Assembly: GCA_002375495.1 (NCBI GenBank)
Contig: DFLU01000001.1
Location: 19,737 to 83,736 of the forward strand
Source: Flavobacteriaceae bacterium UBA3611
GTDB lineage: Bacteria; Bacteroidota; Bacteroidia; Flavobacteriales; Flavobacteriaceae
Direction: 5' to 3'
DNA: 64,000 nucleotides
The notes beneath the pieces are model-generated. The model was not told where the DNA came from and did no database searches. It saw only the letters and a program-made list of their open reading frames with translations. Positions within the stretch are counted from its first letter, which is position 1. Every line of letters begins with the position of its first letter. This document shows, in pieces, positions 26,138 to 33,638 of this stretch. The translations under genes were made by a program, and so were the position numbers.

Positions 26138-27751
26138 ATGCGCCCAATATTTTTTACAGCTGTCTTCAAAAATTTATGGTTATGGTTCCCATTGTGTGTA
26201 GTGATGATAGCAGGGTATTTTAGTATTCAACCCCTAGCCTATTACGGTAAAGAAGTTATTGGTTTTACATTAATGACGCTTGCTGCTACGAGTATTACCT
26301 CTCTTTTTTACAGAACCGCCTTAGCCAAGGGCATCGCGATAGCGTCTTATTTATTATTGGCCTTTTTTGCCTTTGTAAAACTCAGTTTTTACCTTCAATA
26401 CGGGGTAGGCATTAGTGCTTCTGCCCTATTTGTAATATTTGAAACAAACGCTGGGGAGGCTTCAGATTATTTGTCGAATTACTTTAATACCACCACCATC
26501 TTCTTGGCTATTTTACTTTTAGTTCCACTTTTTTGGCTGCTGAAAGCGAAACGGAAACGAAAGATAGAACGTACACCAAATAAAATTCAAACAATTTTTA
26601 GAGCGGCACTCCTTATAGGTATTGCGTTCATTTCAGTGTTTTTAATTCGGAAGTATTTCAGAACCCAAAACATACCTTACGCCACCATAAGTACTTTTAA
26701 AGAGTACAAAATCGCAAAACAACAATTAAAAGATAAATTAGCACAACCCACGAGCCCCGCATTTACCGAGGTAACCTCACAAGCAGACCCGCAAACCTAT
26801 GTGGTGGTGATTGGAGAGTCTACTTCAAGCTGGCATTTGCAATTATACGGGTACGGACGCGAAACCAACCCTAAATTAACTACCATAAAAAATGATCTTC
26901 TGGTGATGGACAATGTTATCTCTCCACATGTACATACCATAACGGCGGTAGAAAAAATTCTAACATTGGCCGATTCTGAAAATAGCAAGCCATCTGTAAA
27001 CGGCTCTATCATTCAATTGGCAAATCAGGCTGGATTTACCACCTATTGGATCTCAAACCAAAAGCCTGTAGGACTCTACGAAAGCATTCCTACTATTTTA
27101 GGTAGCGCCGCACAACACACAAGGTTTCTTGCCACAGACGATTATAACTATCAGATTTATGATGAAGCGGTGTTACCCGTTTTAGATGAACTACTGCAAG
27201 AGGAAACTCATGCTAAAAAGATTATTTTCATTCACCTTATCGGCACACATCTTCGGTACGAAAAACGATATCCCGAAACCTTTAATATGTTTAAAGACAA
27301 TCCGCCCCATCTAAAGTTTCAACACAAAAAAGCGATAGAGCAAACCAATTTGTACGATAACGCTGTGCGTTATAACGATAGCATTATGTATGAAATAATT
27401 CAGCGCCTAGACCAACAAAAAGAACGCTCTTATCTGGCTTATTTTGCCGATCATGGCGACGAAGTGTATGATACAATGGACTTTCTTGGGCATAATGAAT
27501 ACCATGGAACAGCGCCTATGTTTGAAGTACCCATGATATTTTGGTTTTCAGAAGCATATAAAAAGCCCTCAGATTCGCTGTGGGCCACCTATAACAAACG
27601 AAAATACAGTTTAGAACATTTTCCGCATACCTTCGCGCAACTTAGCGGTATTGGGTTTAGAGGATTCGATGCTTCCAAAAGTATATTAGACAGCTCTTTT
27701 GTTGATAGACCTCGGATTGTAAAAGACACGGTAGATTATGATAAGCGGTAA
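26138..27751 (+). CDS. Phosphoethanolamine transferase (sulfatase superfamily)
   Basis: Inner-membrane enzyme of 537 residues that moves phosphoethanolamine from a lipid donor to an envelope acceptor such as lipid A or core sugar. Four or five membrane segments occupy residues 10-170; the periplasmic alkaline-phosphatase-fold domain starts near 220. The nucleophile is Thr229 in GESTSSWHLQLYGYGRETNP; metal ligands lie in HLIGTHLRYEKRYP and YFADHGDEVYD. It is the second gene of an operon and ends 7 bp from the convergent response-regulator gene. Confidence 0.92.
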   Translation: MRPIFFTAVFKNLWLWFPLCVVMIAGYFSIQPLAYYGKEVIGFTLMTLAATSITSLFYRTALAKGIAIASYLLLAFFAFVKLSFYLQYGVGISASALFVIFETNAGEASDYLSNYFNTTTIFLAILLLVPLFWLLKAKRKRKIERTPNKIQTIFRAALLIGIAFISVFLIRKYFRTQNIPYATISTFKEYKIAKQQLKDKLAQPTSPAFTEVTSQADPQTYVVVIGESTSSWHLQLYGYGRETNPKLTTIKNDLLVMDNVISPHVHTITAVEKILTLADSENSKPSVNGSIIQLANQAGFTTYWISNQKPVGLYESIPTILGSAAQHTRFLATDDYNYQIYDEAVLPVLDELLQEETHAKKIIFIHLIGTHLRYEKRYPETFNMFKDNPPHLKFQHKKAIEQTNLYDNAVRYNDSIMYEIIQRLDQQKERSYLAYFADHGDEVYDTMDFLGHNEYHGTAPMFEVPMIFWFSEAYKKPSDSLWATYNKRKYSLEHFPHTFAQLSGIGFRGFDASKSILDSSFVDRPRIVKDTVDYDKR

Positions 27752-27758
27752 GCATTTG

Positions 27759-28517
27759 CTAACGGTCTAACCATAATTTGAAGTCTTTTACCCGTTCGCG
27801 CGCCACAATCACTTCTTGCTCGTCGTAGCTGTTCAGTTTTAATTGTAACCTGCTGTTGGTATAGCTTATGATATCTTTTATAGCGTGTATGTTGATATAG
27901 TATTTTCTACTAATCCTAAAGAAGGTTTCTGGCGCCAGCTCTTCCTCTAATTGTTCTAGCGTCGTGTCTAATAGAAAATCCCTTCCCGCAGTTGTATGGG
28001 CGTACGTCCCTTTATTTTCTGAATAAAAACATTCAATTTCGTCTACGGGAATCATTTTTATATGTTGCCCAATTTTAGTGGTAAAACGTTTTTTATATTC
28101 TCGCGCTACTGGGTTCTCCAACAGTTTCTTGATGTCTTCAAAATTGAACTGTACATCCCTGCCCTTGGGTTGAAACGTTTTGTATTTATCTACAGACACC
28201 TTCAACTCATCTTCGTCTATGGGTTTTAGCAAATAGTCAATACTGTTCAACTTAAAAGCTTGCAACGCGTATTCGTCGTACGCCGTGGTAAAAATGATTG
28301 CGCTTTTAATCGTGACCTCATCAAAAATTTCAAAAGAGAGTCCGTCACTTAGTTGAATATCTAAAAAAATGAGGTCGGGATGTTCATTATTTAAAAACCA
28401 TTCTACCGATTCTGCTACGCTGTGCAGCATTTGGTCTACCGCTACCCCATGACGCTCTAGCATTCGCTGCAGCCTTCTGGCAGCGGGTTTTTCGTCTTCT
28501 ATAATCAATACCTTCAT
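27759..28517 (-). CDS. LytTR-family response regulator
   Basis: 252 residues. Receiver domain 1-120 with acidic pocket EDE (7-9), phospho-acceptor Asp53 in IFLDIQ, the Thr in IIFTTAYDEYA and Lys in DYLLKPID. A LytTR DNA-binding domain covers about 145-252 (FTTKIGQHIKMIPVDEIECFYSENKGTYAHT to LNSYDEQEVIVARERVKDFKLWL). It is the cognate partner of the LytS-type kinase at 31154-32485, encoded in the same block. Four sites in this window match the LytTR operator pattern (31078-31148, 33562-33632, 35844-35914, 52285-52355), three of them within its own locus, so autoregulation is likely. Confidence 0.95.
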   Translation of the reverse strand: MKVLIIEDEKPAARRLQRMLERHGVAVDQMLHSVAESVEWFLNNEHPDLIFLDIQLSDGLSFEIFDEVTIKSAIIFTTAYDEYALQAFKLNSIDYLLKPIDEDELKVSVDKYKTFQPKGRDVQFNFEDIKKLLENPVAREYKKRFTTKIGQHIKMIPVDEIECFYSENKGTYAHTTAGRDFLLDTTLEQLEEELAPETFFRISRKYYINIHAIKDIISYTNSRLQLKLNSYDEQEVIVARERVKDFKLWLDR

Positions 28518-28577
28518 GTACTATTTTTTAATACTGTACTTGTTTCTGAAATTTCCTTGTATTGTAAAATTACCCGT

Positions 28578-29717
28578 TTATTCGTTATTCGCAACCACCT
28601 TGCCCTCTTTCCAGATAGTTGAGATGTCGCTTATGTTTTTTATATCGGTGATCGGGTTTGAATTCAGTAAAATCATATCTGCGCGATAGCCTTCTTTTAA
28701 CATACCGAAATTTCCTAAGTTGAAGTGCTTCGGCGGAAGTGACGTAGCAGATTTCAACACCTCTATGTTCGGTACTCCAGCTTCCGAAAGCAACGCCAAT
28801 TCTTTATACAAATCGGTGCCATAATTGATGTTTGCGTTTGGTGGATCGGTACCTGCCAAAATCGGAATGCCTGCATCGTACATCCGTTTTACCTGCTCAA
28901 ACAATTCAGCATCTGATAAAATAGTGCCCTCGGGAGCCGATTTCCGAATTTCTTTGAGCAACAGTTGTGTGGTTAGCAGTGTTGGCATGATAAAGAAATT
29001 TTTATCTGTTACCATTTCCTGCAGTGTTTCGGTAGAGATCATTTTATCCCACCACATATGCACGAGCCCGTCGGCACCATTTTTAAGTACTTTCTGGGCA
29101 TCCTCTGCTTTTGAAATATGCACCACCACAACGGTTTCTTTGCTGTGGGCTGCATCTATAAGCGCTTTTACCGTCTCGTGTGAGAGGGTTGATTTCCAAG
29201 GTTCTACAATAATTTTAATGTAATTGGCACCTGCATTTATACGGTCTGCCACAAAACCATCGGCGTCTTCTGGAGTTGAAAGTGTAGGCGTAGGAAAACC
29301 GTATTGCGTACCATGGCCATCAGGTGCTGTTGCGGCTGCTCCTGCAGTAAAATATCGGGCGTATTCTGTAGTACCGCCAAGGTTTTTCATTGCACTTTGG
29401 AATTGCTCCATTCCGTGCATATCTAACAGATTTAAAACTCCGGCCTTAGCAGCTTCGGTCAAACTTGCGGCAGCCCAAGCGTGAACATGGGCATTGGTCA
29501 TGGCTGGCATCAAAAATTTGCCGCTTCCATCAATCATGGTGATAGAATCATTGTTTGTGGTACCTACCTCACTAATAATTCCGTCTTTAACTAAAACAGA
29601 TGAATTTTCAACAACTGTTTCACCATTAAATACGGTTACGTTTTCGATTAAAAAATCTTGTGCAGCACTATTGCAAAGTGCAAACAGCAGGATGGTGGTT
29701 GTTATGATTAGTTTCAT
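28578..29717 (-). CDS. Exported amidohydrolase
   Basis: 379 residues with a signal peptide (cleavage near NSAAQ, residue 19), so periplasmic. The amidohydrolase fold is marked by the HxH in NAHVHAWA, metal ligands in VVVHISKAE and LVHMWWDKM, and the catalytic Asp in ILAGTDPPNANINYG. Imidazolonepropionase-like subgroup; substrate unknown. Its ATG shares one base with the stop of the last 2TM gene (TAATG), so translation is coupled. Its place between the 2TM array and the response regulator suggests it makes or destroys the signal, or uses the imported substrate. Confidence 0.9.
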   Translation of the reverse strand: MKLIITTTILLFALCNSAAQDFLIENVTVFNGETVVENSSVLVKDGIISEVGTTNNDSITMIDGSGKFLMPAMTNAHVHAWAAASLTEAAKAGVLNLLDMHGMEQFQSAMKNLGGTTEYARYFTAGAAATAPDGHGTQYGFPTPTLSTPEDADGFVADRINAGANYIKIIVEPWKSTLSHETVKALIDAAHSKETVVVVHISKAEDAQKVLKNGADGLVHMWWDKMISTETLQEMVTDKNFFIMPTLLTTQLLLKEIRKSAPEGTILSDAELFEQVKRMYDAGIPILAGTDPPNANINYGTDLYKELALLSEAGVPNIEVLKSATSLPPKHFNLGNFGMLKEGYRADMILLNSNPITDIKNISDISTIWKEGKVVANNE

Positions 29718-30064
29718 TATTTAAATTTGTTGAGTGTCTCGTCTTCTTTTTCTAGGTACTCTTTTATTTTGCGTTCTTCCCAATCTTTCAAAAACTTACT
29801 TTTAGAACCAAATACTTTCAGACCGTGAAAAAAGAGTCCGATTCCCCAGAAAAACGGAGTTGTAAAATGCCCCCAACTTGGCATGCCAAAACGAAAACTA
29901 TCACCGCTAAAAACACCCATGGCTACCAATAGTAGTAGCAGGTTTATAATGATGTAAATAATAAGGTGAATATAAAAGCCTTTTATTTCGGCCACCTGTT
30001 TTTTAGCACGTTCTAGTTTTTCGGTTCTTGTAGGGTCTTCGATCATGTTAGAATTGGTTTTCAT
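29717..30064 (-). CDS. 2TM-domain protein, fourth of the array
   Basis: 115 residues. Pattern shared with the other copies: a basic amphipathic helix (RAKKQVAEIKGFYIHLIIY), two membrane segments (about 37-55 and 72-92) and a cytoplasmic tail KDWEERKIKEYLEKED. The ATG at 30064 overlaps the previous gene by 17 bp; ATG 30046 (one base after that stop codon) is an equally possible start giving 109 residues. The 2TM family (flavobacterial, unknown function) also occurs fused to the kinase in this locus. Confidence 0.88.
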   Translation of the reverse strand: MKTNSNMIEDPTRTEKLERAKKQVAEIKGFYIHLIIYIIINLLLLLVAMGVFSGDSFRFGMPSWGHFTTPFFWGIGLFFHGLKVFGSKSKFLKDWEERKIKEYLEKEDETLNKFK

Positions 30065-30383
30065 CTTCTTGGTTCATGAATTCGTTTATTTTACGCTGTT
30101 CCCAGTTTTTAAAAAACTTGAATTTATACTGAAAAACATACAATCCGTGTATAAGCAATCCTACGCCCCAAACAATTGCAGTTCCGTAAACGTTGAGATC
30201 GAGCCAACGCTCAAAGTGAAGGTCGGTAAAATTGCCACCTCTAACCAGGCTCATAATATTTGCTTTCAGCAACAAGAGCAGTACGTTTATAATAATGTAC
30301 ACTTGCAGGTGTCTGTAAAATTTCTTGATATCGTCTACCCGTTTTTGTGCTCGGGCGTATGAGGTGTTTTCTGTAGTTTTCAT
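30048..30383 (-). CDS. 2TM-domain protein, third of the array
   Basis: 111 residues. Amphipathic start (RAQKRVDDIKKFYRHLQVY), two membrane segments (about 33-50 and 70-88) and the tail NWEQRKINEFMNQEDE. The loop between the two helices is longer and more polar (RGGNFTDLHFERWLDL) than in the first two copies. It begins 13 bp after the stop of copy two. Confidence 0.88.
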   Translation of the reverse strand: MKTTENTSYARAQKRVDDIKKFYRHLQVYIIINVLLLLLKANIMSLVRGGNFTDLHFERWLDLNVYGTAIVWGVGLLIHGLYVFQYKFKFFKNWEQRKINEFMNQEDENQF

Positions 30384-30396
30384 AATTGATTAGTAT

Positions 30397-30699
30397 TTAG
30401 TTCCAGCGTTGCTTTTCTTCTTCTTCCATAAACTCTTTCAGCTTGCGCTCTTCCCAATTTTTCCCCATAAACGGATTCCATTGAAAAGCTTTGGCCGCTT
30501 GAAAGACAAGGCCGATACCCCAGCCAAATGCAGCCCATAAAAACCACATATAGCGCCATTCATTTATATAATAATTTAAAGCTCCCAGGAGTGAAATAAA
30601 TATAACATAGGAGATAATACCCGTATAAAATTTCTTGATTTCTGCAACGCGCTGCTTAGCGCGTAAATATTTATTTTCTCGTTCGGTATTTGTATTCAT
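30397..30699 (-). CDS. 2TM-domain protein, second of the array
   Basis: 100 residues. Amphipathic start (LRAKQRVAEIKKFYTGIISY), two membrane segments (about 30-46 and 53-72) and the tail NWEERKLKEFMEEEE. It is separated from copy one by 54 bp in which no LytTR site is evident, so it is probably read from the promoter ahead of copy one. Confidence 0.88.
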   Translation of the reverse strand: MNTNTERENKYLRAKQRVAEIKKFYTGIISYVIFISLLGALNYYINEWRYMWFLWAAFGWGIGLVFQAAKAFQWNPFMGKNWEERKLKEFMEEEEKQRWN

Positions 30700-30753
30700 G
30701 ATGCTTAGTTTGTCGGTTCGTTGTCTTAGAATAACTGTTTCAGAGTTGACGCC

Positions 30754-31053
30754 CTATAAAGTTAAGGGATTATCGTCTTCCATAAACTCTTCAATTTTAC
30801 GGCGTTCCCAATCTTTTCCGAAGAAAGGGTTCCAGCCAAAAGTTTCAGTAGCGTGACCTGCTACACCAATACCCCAACCAACGATCGGAAATATTGCCCA
30901 AGGAAAATTGCTTCCACCAAAATAGTTGATGCTAATAAAGATGGGTACAAAGATTAAATAAATAGTGAAATGTGTGTAGAATCCTTTTAGCCGTTCTACT
31001 TTTTCTATAGCTTCTTTTCTTCTGAAATCTGTTGTGTTTTGTGACGTTTCCAT
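30754..31053 (-). CDS. 2TM-domain protein, first of the array
   Basis: 99 residues. Amphipathic start (EAIEKVERLKGFYTHFTIY), two membrane segments (about 30-46 and 54-70) and the tail DWERRKIEEFMEDD. It is the copy closest to the C-terminal domain of the kinase: both contain FPWAIFPIVGWG and WNPFF. It is the first gene after the LytTR-type site at 31078-31148, so it leads a transcript running through all 2TM genes, the amidohydrolase and the regulator. Confidence 0.9.
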   Translation of the reverse strand: METSQNTTDFRRKEAIEKVERLKGFYTHFTIYLIFVPIFISINYFGGSNFPWAIFPIVGWGIGVAGHATETFGWNPFFGKDWERRKIEEFMEDDNPLTL

Positions 31054-31077
31054 AATAGTTGATTTTTAATTACAGTA

Positions 31078-31148
31078 CGAATATACGTGGCGAAACTAAG
31101 AAGTGAAAAAGGGAACTACCGAACTGTAGTTTAATGATACTGAACTGT
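31078..31148 (-). promoter_or_regulatory. LytTR-type operator and promoter before the 2TM array
   Basis: Minus strand, in order: ACAGTTCAG (31140-31148), 12 bp, ACAGTTCGG (31119-31127), 8 bp, TTTT in the -33 place (31107-31110), 21 bp, TATATTCG in the -7 place (31078-31085). Both 9-mers match the LytTR-domain consensus [TA][AC][CA]GTTN[AG][TG] exactly. It lies between the kinase stop and the first 2TM gene. Confidence 0.8.
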
Positions 31149-31153
31149 AACTA

Positions 31154-32485
31154 TCAGTCTTCTTTGTCCATTAACTCTCTAATCTTACGCTCTTCCCATT
31201 TCTTATTGAAGAACGGATTCCACTCAAAAACTTCAGAAGCATGGCCTATTACCCCTAATCCCCAACCCACAATCGGGAAGATCGCCCAGGGAAACGACGT
31301 TCCAGACCGAACGTTCAGGTATATAAACACAGGCACAAATATTAGGTAGATGGTACCATGCACATAAAATCCCTTTAGCTTTTCAACATACTCCTTGGCG
31401 CGCTCTAAACGCTTATCTGAAATATAGCTTTCTTGATTTTTAGTAACTACCGAAATGTTTGTTAACATGGGTATGGAAACTCGAAAATGATCTTGCAGTT
31501 TCTCTACCAAAACTTTTCGTTTGGTAAGCAGGCCATATCGCTGATAGATATTTTGAAGCCCGACACCACTGCTCTCCCGCATCACTTTTTTAGGCTGCAT
31601 ATTATTTTCAACAATCAGATTGCCGTCTTTTTCATAAATCTGGATGTGCAGTTTTTTGGAGGGTGTTACCTGATTGTGCTTTACTGCATTTTCAAGTAAT
31701 AATTGCAGTGATAAAGGTACTACCTTTGCTTCTGGATTACTTACATTTTCTGGTGCTGTAAAAACAATACTGTCTTCAAAACGCATTTTTATAAGTGTCA
31801 TATACAATTGTGCAAATCGAAGCTCTTCTTCAACCGTGACCAACTCTTTGTTTTTCTGTTCTAGCACATAGCGATATACTTTCGAAAGCGACGTGGTAAA
31901 ACGGGTGGCGGCCTCTGGGTTTTCTTCAATAAGACTCGTGAGAACATTTAAGCTGTTGAAGAGGAAATGCGGATCTAACTGATTTTTTAATGCATCAAAT
32001 TGTGCTGAAGCCGTTTTTGCTATAATTTTCTGCTGGGTAACTTGGGTTTCTTTTTTGTGCTTGTAATAGTACACCGCATAAAAAATACTGGTCACCACTA
32101 CTGAAATCAACAACCCAACCCAATAATAATCTAATTGTTGCTTGTCTAAAAATCCTGAAACCGTTCCACCCCTGATTACCGTGACCATGAACATATTGAT
32201 AAAGAACAAGGTAACCAATGTGAGTGTGATCGCTCCCAAAAATGCGATCACCAGCGGCTTAAAACTAAATAAAGAATTTCCGTACCGCCTCATCATATAG
32301 TTGAAATAGGGCACATTTACTAAGTACAGCGAAACAGAATATATTTGGTTGACCCCATATTCAAACAATAAATTTTCTATAGACACGTCTTTGTTACCTG
32401 AAAAGACTTGAACAATAGTCAAGACCAGAAATATAAGCGTACCTATAAATCCAGCCTTTAAAAATTCTTTGAGAAATGTGTTCAT
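31154..32485 (-). CDS. LytS-type sensor histidine kinase with C-terminal 2TM domain
   Basis: 443 residues. Four membrane segments at about 13-28, 45-62, 76-102 and 121-140 form the sensor; there is no large periplasmic domain. The His_kinase domain follows with phospho-His173 in DPHFLFNSLN; ATP-binding Asn266 is in LLLENAVKHN, and the G-box in SSGVGLQNIYQRYG (306-319). Residues about 357-443 are a 2TM domain nearly like the adjacent 2TM proteins, an unusual addition to this kinase family. It starts one base after the TPR gene stop. The partner regulator is 27759-28517. The 2TM tail may allow hetero-oligomers with the free 2TM proteins. Confidence 0.95.
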   Translation of the reverse strand: MNTFLKEFLKAGFIGTLIFLVLTIVQVFSGNKDVSIENLLFEYGVNQIYSVSLYLVNVPYFNYMMRRYGNSLFSFKPLVIAFLGAITLTLVTLFFINMFMVTVIRGGTVSGFLDKQQLDYYWVGLLISVVVTSIFYAVYYYKHKKETQVTQQKIIAKTASAQFDALKNQLDPHFLFNSLNVLTSLIEENPEAATRFTTSLSKVYRYVLEQKNKELVTVEEELRFAQLYMTLIKMRFEDSIVFTAPENVSNPEAKVVPLSLQLLLENAVKHNQVTPSKKLHIQIYEKDGNLIVENNMQPKKVMRESSGVGLQNIYQRYGLLTKRKVLVEKLQDHFRVSIPMLTNISVVTKNQESYISDKRLERAKEYVEKLKGFYVHGTIYLIFVPVFIYLNVRSGTSFPWAIFPIVGWGLGVIGHASEVFEWNPFFNKKWEERKIRELMDKED

Positions 32486-32486
32486 T

Positions 32487-33119
32487 TTAATCGTTGCAAT
32501 TATTTTCTGCCATCACTTGTACCACTCGTGAGCCTCCTCCTTGTGGGTAAAATTCTCCTTCAGGAGTAAAGGTAGCAAAAAGTGTTTCAGCACGCTTAAG
32601 GTCTTCGCAATAAGCTTCGGTAGATTTCCCAAACCATTTGGCGGCGCCAATGTCCCATTCTGCTTTGCCTAAAACCACTCTGGGGTTCTCTGGTGCTATT
32701 TGGGCGGCTTTGTTGTAGAGTTCTGAAATTTTCCCGCTGTAAGTCATCCCGTATTTTTGCCCGTCAAAAACAATCCACGCCGTGAGCATCTGTGCCTCTA
32801 ACACCATAATTTCTGGGTTGTTTTTTGAAATCGCTTTTGCATCGTTTAAAAAATCTTGTGCTGTTTTTAACTGCGGAACCAACTTTTCTTTGTCCTTTTC
32901 AGAAAAACTCTGAAATACATGTATCTGTGACACGTAATAAGGCGGCAGCCAATTGTCGGGTTCTGCTTGGGCAATGCGTTCAAAAATATTAGCTGCTTCA
33001 TTGGGCTTTCCTGCTTCCCATAATTCGAATGCTTTGCGCATTCCTTGTTCGTATTTTGTCTGTGCCGTTGCCATTACGCTTAGCAATAGGCAAGTTATAA
33101 TTAGTATAGATTTCATCAT
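32487..33119 (-). CDS. Exported TPR-like protein
   Basis: 210 residues with a signal peptide (cleavage near ATAQ, residue 20; Met at codons 1 and 2, either may start). Helical repeats resemble TPRs (AFELWEAGKPNEAANIFERIAQAEP and LYNKAAQIAPENPRVVLGKAEWD). A single C-terminal Cys lies in NNCND. Periplasmic, with 1 bp before the kinase gene and 2 bp after the DUF2141 gene, so it belongs to the signalling operon; it may be an extracytoplasmic binding partner of the kinase or receptor. Confidence 0.88.
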   Translation of the reverse strand: MMKSILIITCLLLSVMATAQTKYEQGMRKAFELWEAGKPNEAANIFERIAQAEPDNWLPPYYVSQIHVFQSFSEKDKEKLVPQLKTAQDFLNDAKAISKNNPEIMVLEAQMLTAWIVFDGQKYGMTYSGKISELYNKAAQIAPENPRVVLGKAEWDIGAAKWFGKSTEAYCEDLKRAETLFATFTPEGEFYPQGGGSRVVQVMAENNCND

Positions 33120-33121
33120 TT

Positions 33122-33535
33122 CTATAATTTTATTGATACTTTTTTAGTCTCTGTTCCTTTTAATTCAAATTTTGCGTCGCTCCATTTTGGCGGACCAAAC
33201 ATTCCGATAGCGCCGTTACTACAGCCATAATCTTCACGAGGGATCATACCCATAAACATATCGAACTCGCCATCGCCATCTTCATCATGAAAACATGATA
33301 CTGCAAAAGTACCATTTGGCACATCGGTAAAGGTAACAGATGCTTTTTTGCCAACAATCTTGGCATCTAGGCCTTTAAATTCTTTTTCTAGCCAAGTACC
33401 TTCATTGTCGTACAGGCCAACTTTTACGGTGCCTTCATCGCTTCCAAAATTAGTCATGGTAACTTCTACAGTGTTTTGTGCGTGTAGCGCGAAGCCAGTG
33501 AGCAATAAAACGAAATAATTGATAATTGTTTGCAT
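33122..33535 (-). CDS. DUF2141 exported protein
   Basis: 137 residues, signal peptide to about HAQ (20). The DUF2141 beta-sandwich contains VKVGLYDNEGTWLEK, the acidic HDEDGDGEFDM (a probable Ca2+-binding loop) and FGPPKWSDAKFEL. A paralogue at 52394-52831 shares FGPPxWxDAKFE. First gene of the transcript with the TPR protein and kinase, preceded by the LytTR-type site at 33562-33632. Biochemical function unknown. Confidence 0.9.
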   Translation of the reverse strand: MQTIINYFVLLLTGFALHAQNTVEVTMTNFGSDEGTVKVGLYDNEGTWLEKEFKGLDAKIVGKKASVTFTDVPNGTFAVSCFHDEDGDGEFDMFMGMIPREDYGCSNGAIGMFGPPKWSDAKFELKGTETKKVSIKL

Positions 33536-33561
33536 GGTTTTTTGTGGGTTTTAAGTTGGTT

Positions 33562-33632
33562 CAAATATCTTCTGAAAAGGTAGTTCTAGAAAAAGTTGTT
33601 TGCTGAAATGTCGTAATTCGCTACCCAACTGT
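33562..33632 (-). promoter_or_regulatory. LytTR-type operator and promoter before DUF2141-TPR-kinase
   Basis: Minus strand: ACAGTTGGG (33624-33632), 12 bp, ACATTTCAG (33603-33611, one mismatch to the LytTR consensus), 8 bp, TTTT (33591-33594), 21 bp, GATATTTG in the -7 place (33562-33569). It overlaps no gene: the TonB-receptor stop is at 33639 and the next ATG at 33535. Confidence 0.75.
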
Positions 33633-33638
33633 AATTCA

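Noticed and set aside
28518..28577. A LytTR site directly before the response regulator
   Set aside because: AAATTTCAG is present, but no partner repeat fits at 12 bp.
30700..30753. A LytTR site before the second 2TM gene
   Set aside because: One ACAGTTATT is present but there is no second repeat 12 bp away and no promoter boxes at the right distance.
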